64,000 bases of DNA, from assembly GCA_020073265.1 (NCBI GenBank), contig JAIQFN010000030.1, positions 1 to 64,000 of the forward strand, given 5' to 3'. The stretch is from Terriglobia bacterium. GTDB taxonomy: Bacteria; Acidobacteriota; Terriglobia; Bryobacterales; Bryobacteraceae. This document shows positions 7,388-15,236 of the stretch, in pieces. The position numbers and the translations under genes were made by a program. Numbering within the stretch: the first letter of the stretch is position 1; every line of letters begins with the position of its first letter. The notes below the pieces were generated by a model that worked only from the letters and a program-made list of their open reading frames with translations, ran no database searches and had not been told where the DNA came from.

Positions 7388-8484
7388 TAAGACCACCTTT
7401 GAGGCCGAACTATAATTTTCAACGATTTAGGCTCCGGATGCAACGCCAGGTCAATGCCGGTCCGGATGTCGTTCAATGGAAAGCGATGAGAAATAAGGTC
7501 TTCGACCGGAACGGCGCCGCTGAAAACCAGGTCGGCGGATTGCTTCTGCAAGTCGACTGAGGCGCTGTAGGAACCGAAGATGACGCGTTCGGCCACGCAG
7601 ACATCGGCTCCGGAAATTTCGATGCGCTCCTGATGGGAGGTTTGCGCGAACAGGAGCATGCGGCTTCCGGGACGCGAGTAGCGGATGGCTTGAGCAACGA
7701 TGCCGGGAGCCGAGGCGGCGACGATCACTGAGTCCGCGCCACGCCCGCCGGTCATCTCGAGAACCCGTTCGAGCACGTTGGGGTCGGCTGGATCGAAGGC
7801 GGCCGCCGCGCCAAAGCGTTGCGCGAGTTCGCGGCGGTGGGGCATGCCGTCGGTGGCGACGATGGCTGCTCCGGAGCGCTGCACCAACATGCTGAACAGC
7901 AGGCCGATGGGTCCCTGGCCCAGGATGACAACCACGTCGTCGGCTTGGGGCGCCAGCTGGACCACGCCTTTGAGACAGGTATTCAGCGGCTCGACGAAGC
8001 AGGCGCGGTCGAAAGAGACGCCTTCGGGGATTTTTTCGACGCCGCGGCGGACGATCCAGTCCATCACCCGGACGTACTCGGAAAATCCGCCGCCGGCTGG
8101 TTCATAGCCCGCGGTCACGCCGACTTTCTTGTAGACCGGGCATTGGGCGTAGAGCTTGTGACGGCAATAGAAGCATTCCAGGCAGGGGATGTGATGGAAG
8201 ACGATCACGCGATCGCCGGTGGAAAATCCGCGCACGCCGGGACCGGTGGCCGCGACGATGCCGGCCGTTTCGTGGCCGAAGATCCGCGGCGGGGCCAGCA
8301 GGTTGTACTCGATCTTTTTGAGATCGGTGTGGCAGATGCCGCAGCTTTCGACGCGAATCAGCAGCTCGCCGGGACCGATCTGGGGCGTGGGCACTTCTTC
8401 CACCGAGACAGTGCTGGCACCGGTGTAGACGGCCGCGCGCATGGTGGCCGGAGCGGTGGCGAGCTCAGAATCGAGTGTCGGCAA
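7387..8484 (-). CDS. Zinc-dependent alcohol dehydrogenase-like protein (MDR), second of pair
   Basis: A 365-residue medium-chain dehydrogenase. The start is taken at TTG 8484, preceded at good spacing by AGGGGA and overlapping the end of hpnG by 20 bp. ATG 8442 is an alternative with a poor ribosome-binding site. Motifs include the catalytic zinc site VESCGICHTDLKK, GHETAG, a structural zinc loop HIPCLECFYCRHKLYAQC and the nucleotide-binding VVILGQGPIGLLFSML. It is paralogous to the next gene. The direct coupling to hpnG suggests it acts on ribosylhopane or a later intermediate, which is inference only. Confidence 0.85.
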   Translation of the reverse strand: MPTLDSELATAPATMRAAVYTGASTVSVEEVPTPQIGPGELLIRVESCGICHTDLKKIEYNLLAPPRIFGHETAGIVAATGPGVRGFSTGDRVIVFHHIPCLECFYCRHKLYAQCPVYKKVGVTAGYEPAGGGFSEYVRVMDWIVRRGVEKIPEGVSFDRACFVEPLNTCLKGVVQLAPQADDVVVILGQGPIGLLFSMLVQRSGAAIVATDGMPHRRELAQRFGAAAAFDPADPNVLERVLEMTGGRGADSVIVAASAPGIVAQAIRYSRPGSRMLLFAQTSHQERIEISGADVCVAERVIFGSYSASVDLQKQSADLVFSGAVPVEDLISHRFPLNDIRTGIDLALHPEPKSLKIIVRPQRWS

Positions 8485-9163
8485 TGAAGTCCCCTAGCGC
8501 CTTGGAGGCAGCGTTACATCTTTGATTCAATTTTAGTAGAGCCGGGAAGCTTGCGGCGGGCCGGCGCAGGGCCGCGGCCAGGATGCGGGTGCGGCTGAAG
8601 CGGCCGCTAGAGTCGCGCAGGCGATTGAAGTCCAGCGGGAAACTTTCTGAGGCCGTGTCGGTGACTACTTTGAGAGCGTAGAAGGGGATTTGCCATTCTT
8701 GGGCTCTGGCGGCGATTGCCGCGGCTTCCATTTCGACGGCTGAGGCGTTGGTTTGGCGCCGGAGTTCGGATTTTTCGGCGGCGGTGGAGACTACGTGGTC
8801 GAGCGAGAGGAGCGTGCCGGTGTGATGGGGGCGTTGTGAGATACCGGGTAAGCGTTCACACGAGTGTGAACGCGGCACGCTGAGAGCGTGCGCCACGAGA
8901 ATGTCGCAGGGCTTCAGCGCGGGATCTAAAGCTCCACAAAATCCGATGCTTGCCAAAGCTTCCAACTCCTGATGCTCTTTCAGCGTGTCAGCAGCCTGGC
9001 CGGCCAGCTTGGGCCCAGGGCCGTTGGCTACGAGCACGACTGCTCTGCCGTTCAACCACGCGCCGCGCGCGAAGTCCAGCGGCCAATCCAATCGAGTAAC
9101 GCGTTCGGCATGTCGAAGCACGCCTGAGAACTCGCGCGCTTCCGCCGCAACGAAAGCCAACAA
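8465..9163 (-). CDS. hpnG: Hopanoid-associated phosphorylase HpnG (with in-frame insertion)
   Basis: A 232-residue nucleoside-phosphorylase-fold enzyme. HpnG removes adenine from adenosylhopane to give ribosylhopane. Family features are MLAFVAAEAREFSGVLRHA, VANGPGPKLAGQAAD, SIGFCGALDPALKPCDILVA and the active-site stretch ASAVEMEAAAIAARA. The start is TTG 9163, directly after the hpnA stop (TGA-TTG). Between DILVA and the conserved HHTGTLLSLDHV, 15 codons (VAHALSVPRSHSCER) correspond exactly to the 45-bp palindromic element at 8852-8896. The reading frame continues on both sides. Whether the enzyme tolerates the insert is unknown. Confidence 0.88.
   Translation of the reverse strand: MLAFVAAEAREFSGVLRHAERVTRLDWPLDFARGAWLNGRAVVLVANGPGPKLAGQAADTLKEHQELEALASIGFCGALDPALKPCDILVAHALSVPRSHSCERLPGISQRPHHTGTLLSLDHVVSTAAEKSELRRQTNASAVEMEAAAIAARAQEWQIPFYALKVVTDTASESFPLDFNRLRDSSGRFSRTRILAAALRRPAASFPALLKLNQRCNAASKALGDFIADTRF
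8852..8896. repeat. Two-hairpin palindromic element, copy 2, inside hpnG
   Basis: This 45-bp unit is the counterpart of 5429-5474. The 10-bp stem is identical (8852-8861 with 8864-8873, centre GA). The second stem is 7 bp (8875-8881 with 8885-8891, centre GAG), with the trailing GCCAC at 8892-8896. Its sequence differs from copy 1 in the second hairpin, yet pairing is perfect in both. Its length is a multiple of three and it leaves the hpnG frame open. Confidence 0.92.
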
Positions 9164-10138
9164 TCAGACGTAACCGTTCGCCCGAAACCAGTCTACGGCG
9201 CGCCGGAGTGCGCCGTCCACCGGCTGGGGATGAAAGCCTAATTCGCGCTTCGCCTTGTCGAGCGAAACAAAAACCTTGGTGCGCGCCATTTTGACGGCGT
9301 CCAGCGGGACGCGCGGCTCCTGGCCGGTCAGGTTGGCCCAGCCGGTGCTCGCCAGGCCGGCGGCGTAGGCGATGGCATGCGGGATGCGCCAGCGAGGCGC
9401 GTGGCCTCCGCTGACCTGGGCCAGGCGCGCCAGGATCTGCTGCAAGGTCAGGTTCTCGGAACCGAGGATATAGCGCTCGCCGGGCCGCCCGCGCTCGGAA
9501 GCCAGCAGATGACCTTCGGCGGTGTCCTGGACGTCCACCAGGTTCAAGCCGGTATCCACGAAAGCCGGCATCGCTCCTTTCAAGTAATCCACCACGATCT
9601 TTCCGGTGGGGGTGGGCCGGAAATCATGATCTCCGATGGGCGCGGTGGGATTCACGATGACCACGGGGAATCCGGAGCGGGCAAACTCGAGCGCGACCTG
9701 CTCGGCTTGGAACTTCGAGCGCTTATAAGCGCCGGTCATATCATTGAGACTCACCGCTACATCCTCGCTGCCCAGCCGGTCCTTGGGGATTCCGATGCAG
9801 CCGACCGTGCTGGTATAGACGACGCGCTCGACCCCTCGATTGCGCGCCGCGGTCAAAAGATTCCGCGTCCCGTCCACGTTCGAGCGATACAGCTCGCCCG
9901 GGTCCTTGGCCCACAGCCGGTAGTCGGCCGCGACGTGAAAAACCGACCCGCATCCGTTCGCCGCGCGCTCCAGAGAGTCCGGATCGCGCAAATCTCCGGT
10001 CACCACCTCCAGGTCCAGCTCGCGCACCTGGCTGCCGGGCCTGGCCAGCGCCCGCACCGTGCATCCGCGCGCGAGCAACTTCCGGGCTACATGCCAGCCG
10101 ATGAAACCGGTGGCCCCGGTGACTAGGGTCGGCTTCAC
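9164..10138 (-). CDS. hpnA: Hopanoid-associated sugar epimerase/reductase HpnA
   Basis: A 324-residue extended short-chain dehydrogenase/epimerase. It has the NAD(P) motif TGATGFIG at residues 7-14, the catalytic YKRSK (Tyr138, Lys142), FHVAADYRLWAKDP (characteristic of the HpnA group) and NPTAPIGDHDFRPTPTG. HpnA is consistently found in hopanoid clusters, but its exact reaction is unsettled. The start is GTG 10138. The gene abuts hpnG (TGA followed directly by TTG). The 88 bp separating it from hpnH are the largest gap in the operon and hold no obvious terminator. Confidence 0.9.
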   Translation of the reverse strand: MKPTLVTGATGFIGWHVARKLLARGCTVRALARPGSQVRELDLEVVTGDLRDPDSLERAANGCGSVFHVAADYRLWAKDPGELYRSNVDGTRNLLTAARNRGVERVVYTSTVGCIGIPKDRLGSEDVAVSLNDMTGAYKRSKFQAEQVALEFARSGFPVVIVNPTAPIGDHDFRPTPTGKIVVDYLKGAMPAFVDTGLNLVDVQDTAEGHLLASERGRPGERYILGSENLTLQQILARLAQVSGGHAPRWRIPHAIAYAAGLASTGWANLTGQEPRVPLDAVKMARTKVFVSLDKAKRELGFHPQPVDGALRRAVDWFRANGYV

Positions 10139-10226
10139 GTTCCGCTAAGGGCGCACAACGGCACGCCGCGGCGGCGTTTTCTATCCAGCATGATGATGCC
10201 GCGCCGTCCTGTGCGCTCCCGTCGAT

Positions 10227-11333
10227 CTATCGAAACGCCCAAGTCATCAGCTTGAACGTATCGCCGAGTTTGGCGTTGATTCCCAGGGCCGCGGAGGGTT
10301 CGAATCCGCAATGAACCATGCAATGGTCGCAGCGCGGATCGTTGCCAGCCCCGTAGTTTTCCCACTGGGTTTTGGTCATCAGTTCTTCGAACGTCTGGTA
10401 GTGTCCGTCCGTAATGAGATAGCACGGGCCTTTCCAGCCCTTCACGTTGTAGGTGGGATTGCCCCAGGCCGTGCACGGATAGTCGCGCTTGCCCTGCAGG
10501 AACTCAAGATAAGTGGGCGTGCTGAACAATGGAAACTTGGCGGCCAGCCGGTCGATGTCTTTGAATTTCTCGTGGATGTCGTCGCGGGTCATGAAGATTT
10601 CGCGATCGTTCACCGCCGAGTAGCCATAAGCCGGCGAAATGGTGTGCCCATCGACATCGAACTGCGCGAGGTATTCGAACATCTCCTCGAGTTCGTTCAT
10701 GTCCGTCTCTTTGTAGACGGTGGTATTGGTGCAGACCCGAAAGCCGGCCTGCTTGGCTGCCTTGACGCCCTCGATCGCCTCGCGGAACACGCCTTCGCGC
10801 TCGACGGCGATGTCATGATTCTTCTCCATGCCGTCCAGGTGGACGTTGAAGAAGAACTTGTCGGCCGGCTTGAACTCCTTCAGCCGCTTCACGATGAACA
10901 TGCCGTTGGTGCACAGGTAGATGGTCTTGTTGCGCTCGATCAGTTTCGCAGCCAGCGGTCCGATCTCGGGATAGAGCATCGGTTCGCCGCCGCAAATGGA
11001 GACGATGGGGGTGCCGCACTCGTCCACGGCATTCAGGCATTGCTGGAGCGAAAGCTTCTGGGTGATGGTGGATTCGTACTCGCGGATGCGCCCGCAACCG
11101 GTGCAGGTGAGATTGCAGGTGTGCAGCGGCTCGAGCATCAGCACCAGCGGGAAGCGCTTATTAATCATGGGATGCGGCTGCCGCGGCGCGTCGGTGTGGG
11201 TGTAGACAATGTGGAAGGGATTGGCGGCGTCCGGCTGGGACAGCACGGTCTTCTGCCACTCGGGCTTCGGCCGGAACTTGTTGCGCGCGATATAACCCGC
11301 CATGCCCGCCGTCATCGAAAGAGGGAATCTCAT
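10227..11333 (-). CDS. hpnH: Adenosylhopane synthase HpnH (radical SAM)
   Basis: A 368-residue radical SAM enzyme that adds an adenosyl group to diploptene to make adenosylhopane. The cluster-binding motif is C73-NLT-C77-TG-C80, followed by CGGEPMLYPEIGPLA and CTNGMFI. The C-terminal domain carries further cysteines (DYPCTAWGNPTY, GPCYLITDG, CDHCMVHCGFEPSA), as in the DUF3463 tail of HpnH. The ATG at 11333 overlaps the shc stop as ATGA, giving translational coupling. Together with hpnG it predicts extended, C35-type hopanoids. Confidence 0.95.
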   Translation of the reverse strand: MRFPLSMTAGMAGYIARNKFRPKPEWQKTVLSQPDAANPFHIVYTHTDAPRQPHPMINKRFPLVLMLEPLHTCNLTCTGCGRIREYESTITQKLSLQQCLNAVDECGTPIVSICGGEPMLYPEIGPLAAKLIERNKTIYLCTNGMFIVKRLKEFKPADKFFFNVHLDGMEKNHDIAVEREGVFREAIEGVKAAKQAGFRVCTNTTVYKETDMNELEEMFEYLAQFDVDGHTISPAYGYSAVNDREIFMTRDDIHEKFKDIDRLAAKFPLFSTPTYLEFLQGKRDYPCTAWGNPTYNVKGWKGPCYLITDGHYQTFEELMTKTQWENYGAGNDPRCDHCMVHCGFEPSAALGINAKLGDTFKLMTWAFR

Positions 11334-13264
11334 CTATTTTTGTCCTCGGAAGCAGTCTTGGTTTTGAGGAAAGCGTTCAACGCCATCAGGGGGAACGAAT
11401 TCCGGTACAGGTGATAGCAGAGATAAAAGACCTGTGGGAATCCGGTTCCGGTGGCCAGTTCTTCGGCCCAGGTTCCGTCGCTCTTCTGGGTGCGAATCAA
11501 GTACTCGATGCCATCGTGCAGAGTAGAGCTGGTGGTGTCGCCGCCGGCCAGCAGCGCGAGCACGCCCCAGGCGGTTTGGGACGGCGTACTGGGCGCCGCG
11601 ACGTAGCTTCCCTGCTGGTAGCTCTCGCAGCTCTCGCCCCAGCCACCGTCGAAATTCTGGATGGAGCGCACCCATTCGAGGGCGCGCTGGACGTAGGCTT
11701 CGCGATCGCTGACTCCGGCTGCGGCCAGGCCGCGCAGAGCTAAAAAGGTTCCGTAGATATAGTCGACGCCCCAGCGGCCGTACCAGCTCCCGTCGGCTTC
11801 CTGCGTACGCACCAGGTACTCGATGCCTTTGCGGACGGCGGGATGGGAACTGCTGTGGCCATAGGAACACAGCGCTTCGAGCACGCGGCCGGTGATGTCC
11901 GGACAGGTGGGATCGAGCATGGCGTTGTGGTCGGCGAAGGGGACGAAGCTCAGCGGGCGCCAGTTGTTGTCCACGTCGAACGCCGCCCAGCCGCCGTCTT
12001 TGGACTGCATATCGAGCAGCCACTGGATGGCGCGCCGCTCGCAAGCTTCCTGCTCGGACGGGCTGGAGGCCTCCGACCGGCTGAGCGCGAGCAGCACCAT
12101 GGCGGTGTCGTCGATATCGGGGTAATGCTCGTTAGCGAATTCGAAATACCAGCCGGAGGGCTCGGTTTTGGGCCGCTTGACGGACCAGTCGCCTTTGCGG
12201 CGGACCTCCTTGGTGAGCAACCAGTCGGCGCACTTGCGCAGGGCGTCGCGCGGAGGCTCGCCGGACTCACCCAGGGCGAAGGCCGCTATCGCGGCGTCCC
12301 ACACCACCGAATAGCACGGCTGGAAGAAGAAGCGCCGGCCGTCGTCCACCAGCAGCGCGTCGAACTGCTTCTGCGCCTCCATGCGGTCCGGATGATCGGG
12401 CGGGTACCCGAGCACGTCCTGCGCCATGATGACGTACATCATGGGCGGGTAGATGGCGGCCAGGCCGTCGGTGTAGCGCGTGCGCTCAAGCATCCACTGC
12501 TCGGCTTTTCGAATGGCGCGGCGGCGGACGGCCTTGGAGCCGAACTTTTCCCACAGCTTCAGGGCCTTGTCCAAATGCAGGAACACGTCGCGCCAAGTGA
12601 AGCTGCGCCCGAACAGGGGAAGCCGGGCGGGGTTGGCATCCGTGAACAGCTCTTCGAGGGTGAATCCCCGCGGGACCGGGCGCCGCGGGTTGGAGGCATG
12701 CACGATCGAGAGTGGAATCACGATGGCGCGCGTCCAGGACGACATCTGATAGATGAAATTGCCGAACAGCACGATCTCGGGCGGTATGGACGGGCAGCGG
12801 TCCCGCGGATAAAGATCGAACAGGTTCAGGTTGATCTTGACGTAGCTGTTGGCTGCCTGCAGGCCGCCCAGCGACAGGATGCACTCGCGGGCGCGAACCA
12901 GGCAGGGATCGTTCGGATCCAGCCCGGCGACCTTCAGCGAAAAATAGGCTTTCACCGTGGCGCTGATGTCGGCCGGACCCTTCGGATAGATATTGAAGCC
13001 GCCGTCAGGCAACTGCCGCTCCAGGATGGATCGCACGGCTTTTTCGATCAGCGGCCGAGTGGGCGGGTTCCAGACGCCGTCCACCGGCGGGTGCAGCCAG
13101 AGCTGCAGCAGAATGTAGTCCGATTCGAGGGTCGTGTCGGCGGTGAGATCAGCCCACCAAAAGCCGGACTCCTGCTGCGAGCGGAGAAAATAATCGAGCG
13201 TGCGTCCGGCGGCCTTGGACGCGCCCGCGAGCAGCGAATCTGCAATCTGCAATTGCGGCGTCAT
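11330..13264 (-). CDS. shc: Squalene-hopene cyclase
   Basis: A 644-residue cyclase starts at ATG 13264, overlapping the ispH stop as ATGA. It converts squalene to hopene/hopanol at the membrane. The protonating motif DIDD lies near residues 383-386 within YPDIDDTAMVLLALS. Several QW repeats are visible (LERQLPDGGFNIYP, MQSKDGGWAAFDVDNN, QEADGSWYGRWGVDYIYG, IQNFDGGWGESC, TQKSDGTWAEE). Length and motif order match bacterial SHC. A longer frame from 13468 extends antiparallel into ispH and is not used. Confidence 0.96.
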   Translation of the reverse strand: MTPQLQIADSLLAGASKAAGRTLDYFLRSQQESGFWWADLTADTTLESDYILLQLWLHPPVDGVWNPPTRPLIEKAVRSILERQLPDGGFNIYPKGPADISATVKAYFSLKVAGLDPNDPCLVRARECILSLGGLQAANSYVKINLNLFDLYPRDRCPSIPPEIVLFGNFIYQMSSWTRAIVIPLSIVHASNPRRPVPRGFTLEELFTDANPARLPLFGRSFTWRDVFLHLDKALKLWEKFGSKAVRRRAIRKAEQWMLERTRYTDGLAAIYPPMMYVIMAQDVLGYPPDHPDRMEAQKQFDALLVDDGRRFFFQPCYSVVWDAAIAAFALGESGEPPRDALRKCADWLLTKEVRRKGDWSVKRPKTEPSGWYFEFANEHYPDIDDTAMVLLALSRSEASSPSEQEACERRAIQWLLDMQSKDGGWAAFDVDNNWRPLSFVPFADHNAMLDPTCPDITGRVLEALCSYGHSSSHPAVRKGIEYLVRTQEADGSWYGRWGVDYIYGTFLALRGLAAAGVSDREAYVQRALEWVRSIQNFDGGWGESCESYQQGSYVAAPSTPSQTAWGVLALLAGGDTTSSTLHDGIEYLIRTQKSDGTWAEELATGTGFPQVFYLCYHLYRNSFPLMALNAFLKTKTASEDKNR

Positions 13265-14250
13265 ACACGGGCGACAGTGGTGAGCCGGAACGCGGACCGC
13301 TCCAGGTCGGAGGGAAGCTGGAAGCGGACGTCCTCTTCTTTGAGCTCCATCTCTTCCATGTAATCGAAGCCGAATTGCGTCTCGAGCGACTGGATCAACT
13401 CCTGGACCAGGTTCTCGGGCGCCGAGGCTCCGGCGGTGACGGCCACCGTCTTCACGCCTTCCAGCCATGCGGCGTTGACTTCACGACTGTCATCTACCAG
13501 GTAGGCCGGGACTCCTTCGTTCTGGCAGACTTCCACCAGACGTCGCGAATTCGAGCTGTTTTGCGAACCAACCACCAGAAGAACTTCAGTGAGCGGCACA
13601 ACGGCTTTGACGCCCAACTGGCGGTTCTCGGTTGCATAGCAGATGTCCTGGGTCTTGGGTCCCTGGATGGCTGGGAAGCGCTGCTGCAGCCGCTCGACGA
13701 TGTCCTTGGTTTCGTCCAGGCTCAGAGTGGTCTGGGTGAGATAGGAGATCTTCTTGGGGTCGCGGACCTGGAGCTGGTCGACGTCCTGGACCGAGGAGAC
13801 CAGGATGGTGGATTCCGGGGCTTCGCCGAGAGTGCCGATCACTTCGTCGTGGCCGGCGTGCCCGATCAGGATGATGGTGTAATCCTGGCGGGCGAACTTG
13901 ACGGCTTCCAGGTGGACCTTCGTGACCAGCGGACAGGTAGCGTCGATCACGCGCAGATTCCGCTGCTTGGCCTCTTCCCGGACAGCTGGGGAAACGCCGT
14001 GGGCGCTGAAGATCACCCGCGCGCCCTCGGGCACCTCGCTGAGTTCCTCGACGAAGATCGCGCCGGCCTGGCGCAGCTCGTCGACGACGTGCCGGTTGTG
14101 GACGATTTCCTTTCGGACGTAGACCGGGGCGCCGTAGAGGTTCAGGACAATCTTGACTACGTCGATGGCCCGGACCACGCCGGCGCAAAAGCCGCGCGGC
14201 CGTAACAGAATGATCTTTTTGACAGAACCGCCCTTGGAGACCTCGCCCAT
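13261..14250 (-). CDS. ispH: 4-Hydroxy-3-methylbut-2-enyl diphosphate reductase IspH
   Basis: The last enzyme of the MEP pathway, making IPP and DMAPP, and the first gene of the hopanoid operon. It is 329 residues long. The first iron-sulfur ligand is C22 in LRPRGFCAGVVRAID, the second is in IDATCPLVTKVH and the third in TQDICYATENRQ. GSQNSSNSRRL is the substrate-binding stretch. The start is taken at ATG 14250. No Shine-Dalgarno is present, but an extended -10 lies 9 nt upstream, suggesting a leaderless message. Co-transcription ties precursor supply to hopanoid synthesis. Confidence 0.95.
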   Translation of the reverse strand: MGEVSKGGSVKKIILLRPRGFCAGVVRAIDVVKIVLNLYGAPVYVRKEIVHNRHVVDELRQAGAIFVEELSEVPEGARVIFSAHGVSPAVREEAKQRNLRVIDATCPLVTKVHLEAVKFARQDYTIILIGHAGHDEVIGTLGEAPESTILVSSVQDVDQLQVRDPKKISYLTQTTLSLDETKDIVERLQQRFPAIQGPKTQDICYATENRQLGVKAVVPLTEVLLVVGSQNSSNSRRLVEVCQNEGVPAYLVDDSREVNAAWLEGVKTVAVTAGASAPENLVQELIQSLETQFGFDYMEEMELKEEDVRFQLPSDLERSAFRLTTVARV

Positions 14251-14258
14251 GAGTACTG

Positions 14259-14281
14259 ATTATAGCAGCCATCTCGATGGC
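14259..14281 (-). promoter_or_regulatory. Extended -10 promoter with palindrome, hopanoid operon
   Basis: On the minus strand TGCTATAAT (TATAAT at 14264-14259) fits an extended -10. The expected start site falls within a few bases of the ispH ATG at 14250, which has no ribosome-binding site. The -35 position (14287-14282, CCACCT) is poor. Directly upstream of the -10 a perfect inverted repeat, GCCATC-TC-GATGGC (14268-14281), fills the spacer and could be an operator. No experiment supports this. Confidence 0.5.
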
Positions 14282-14312
14282 AGGTGGAAGGTTAGGAGCG
14301 GACGGGCATATT

Positions 14313-14381
14313 TTAAACGGATTCAAAAAATGCCTTGACAGGGCAGGCTAGCCGGCTTATGCTGTTATTGAACACGTTCAA
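14313..14381 (+). promoter_or_regulatory. Sigma70-type promoter flanked by two TetR-like operators
   Basis: TTGACA (14335-14340), a 17-bp spacer and TATGCT (14358-14363) form a strong promoter for the operon starting at 14400. Just after the -10 is the inverted repeat TTGAAC-AC-GTTCAA (14368-14381). Just before the -35 is a related imperfect copy, TTAAAC-GG-ATTCAA (14313-14326). The TetR gene in the same operon is the natural candidate to bind both. The GAGGAGG ribosome-binding site follows at 14386-14392. Confidence 0.7.
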
Positions 14382-14399
14382 AAAAGAGGAGGGATCGCG

Positions 14400-14810
14400 A
14401 TGTTCATCGTTTACAGCTATTTCTTTTACCTGGCGGTCAGTCTGGCGGTGACGGTCTGGGTGGCCCGAACCCTGCATCGCCGCGGCCGGATCTTCCTGGT
14501 GGACGCCTTCCAGGGCCAGACGGAACTGGCCGACTCGGTAAACCACCTGCTGGTGGTTGGGTTCTATCTGATCAACGTCGGGTATGTTGCGTTTGCGTTA
14601 AAGAGCACCGCCAACCCGGAGAATCTGCGCGAGGCCATCGAGCTGGTGAGCGACAAGCTGGGCCTGGTGCTGCTGGTGCTGGGGCTGATGCATTTCTTCA
14701 ACCTGTATGTCTTCTCGCGGATTCGTAGGCGCGGCCAGGAGAGCGCCGCTCCGCCACCCTTTCCACCGGACGCGATGCTGACGCAGCTCGAGCGCCCGCA
14801 GGAGGGCTGA
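14400..14810 (+). CDS. Small integral membrane protein, first gene of TetR operon
   Basis: A 136-residue protein whose ATG at 14400 has a strong GAGGAGG site. It has three predicted membrane helices: FIVYSYFFYLAVSLAVTVWVA, LLVVGFYLINVGYVAFAL and LGLVLLVLGLMHFFNLYVF. A short cytosolic loop (RTLHRRGRIFLVDAFQGQTE) lies between the first two, and the C-terminal tail is Pro-rich. No family was recognised. It is separated by 3 bp from the DCC-type gene and shares its promoter, so the two probably act together in the membrane. Confidence 0.8.
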   Translation: MFIVYSYFFYLAVSLAVTVWVARTLHRRGRIFLVDAFQGQTELADSVNHLLVVGFYLINVGYVAFALKSTANPENLREAIELVSDKLGLVLLVLGLMHFFNLYVFSRIRRRGQESAAPPPFPPDAMLTQLERPQEG

Positions 14811-14813
14811 CCG

Positions 14814-15236
14814 ATGCGGCATCTGACGGTGGCTTACGATCCCGACTGCGGACTTTGTACGCGGATCGGAACCTGGCTGGCGGAGCAGCCCAAGTGGATC
14901 CCGTTGCGCATCGTGCCTGCCGGCTCGCTGGCCAGGCTGTACCCGGCGCTGGCGGGGCGCGGGCTGCAGCAGGAATTGACCGTGGTGAGCGATGAAGGCG
15001 GCGTGTACTTCGGAGATCACGCCTGGCTGTTGTGCCTGTACGCGCTGAAGCGCTACCGCTCGCTTGCGCGACGGCTTTCGCGGCCGGCGCTGCTGCCTTT
15101 TGCGCGGCAGGCTTTCAAAATCGTGTCGGCCAACCGGCTGCGGATCTCAACCTGGCTGGGGACTCTGACCGACGCGCAGTTGGAGACCGAACTTCGCCAG
15201 ATCCACGCGCCGAGCTGCCATGCAACCGACTGTTAA
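14814..15236 (+). CDS. DCC-family thiol-disulfide oxidoreductase-like protein (DUF393)
   Basis: A 140-residue protein starting at ATG 14814. The N-terminus HLTVAYDPDCGLCTRIGTWL contains the DxxC/CxxC signature (D11-C12-G-L-C15) that defines this thioredoxin-like family, and FGDHAWLLCLYALKRYR is the usual second block. The biochemical role of the family is not established. The gene overlaps the start of the TetR gene by 17 bp and follows the membrane protein by 3 bp. Confidence 0.82.
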   Translation: MRHLTVAYDPDCGLCTRIGTWLAEQPKWIPLRIVPAGSLARLYPALAGRGLQQELTVVSDEGGVYFGDHAWLLCLYALKRYRSLARRLSRPALLPFARQAFKIVSANRLRISTWLGTLTDAQLETELRQIHAPSCHATDC

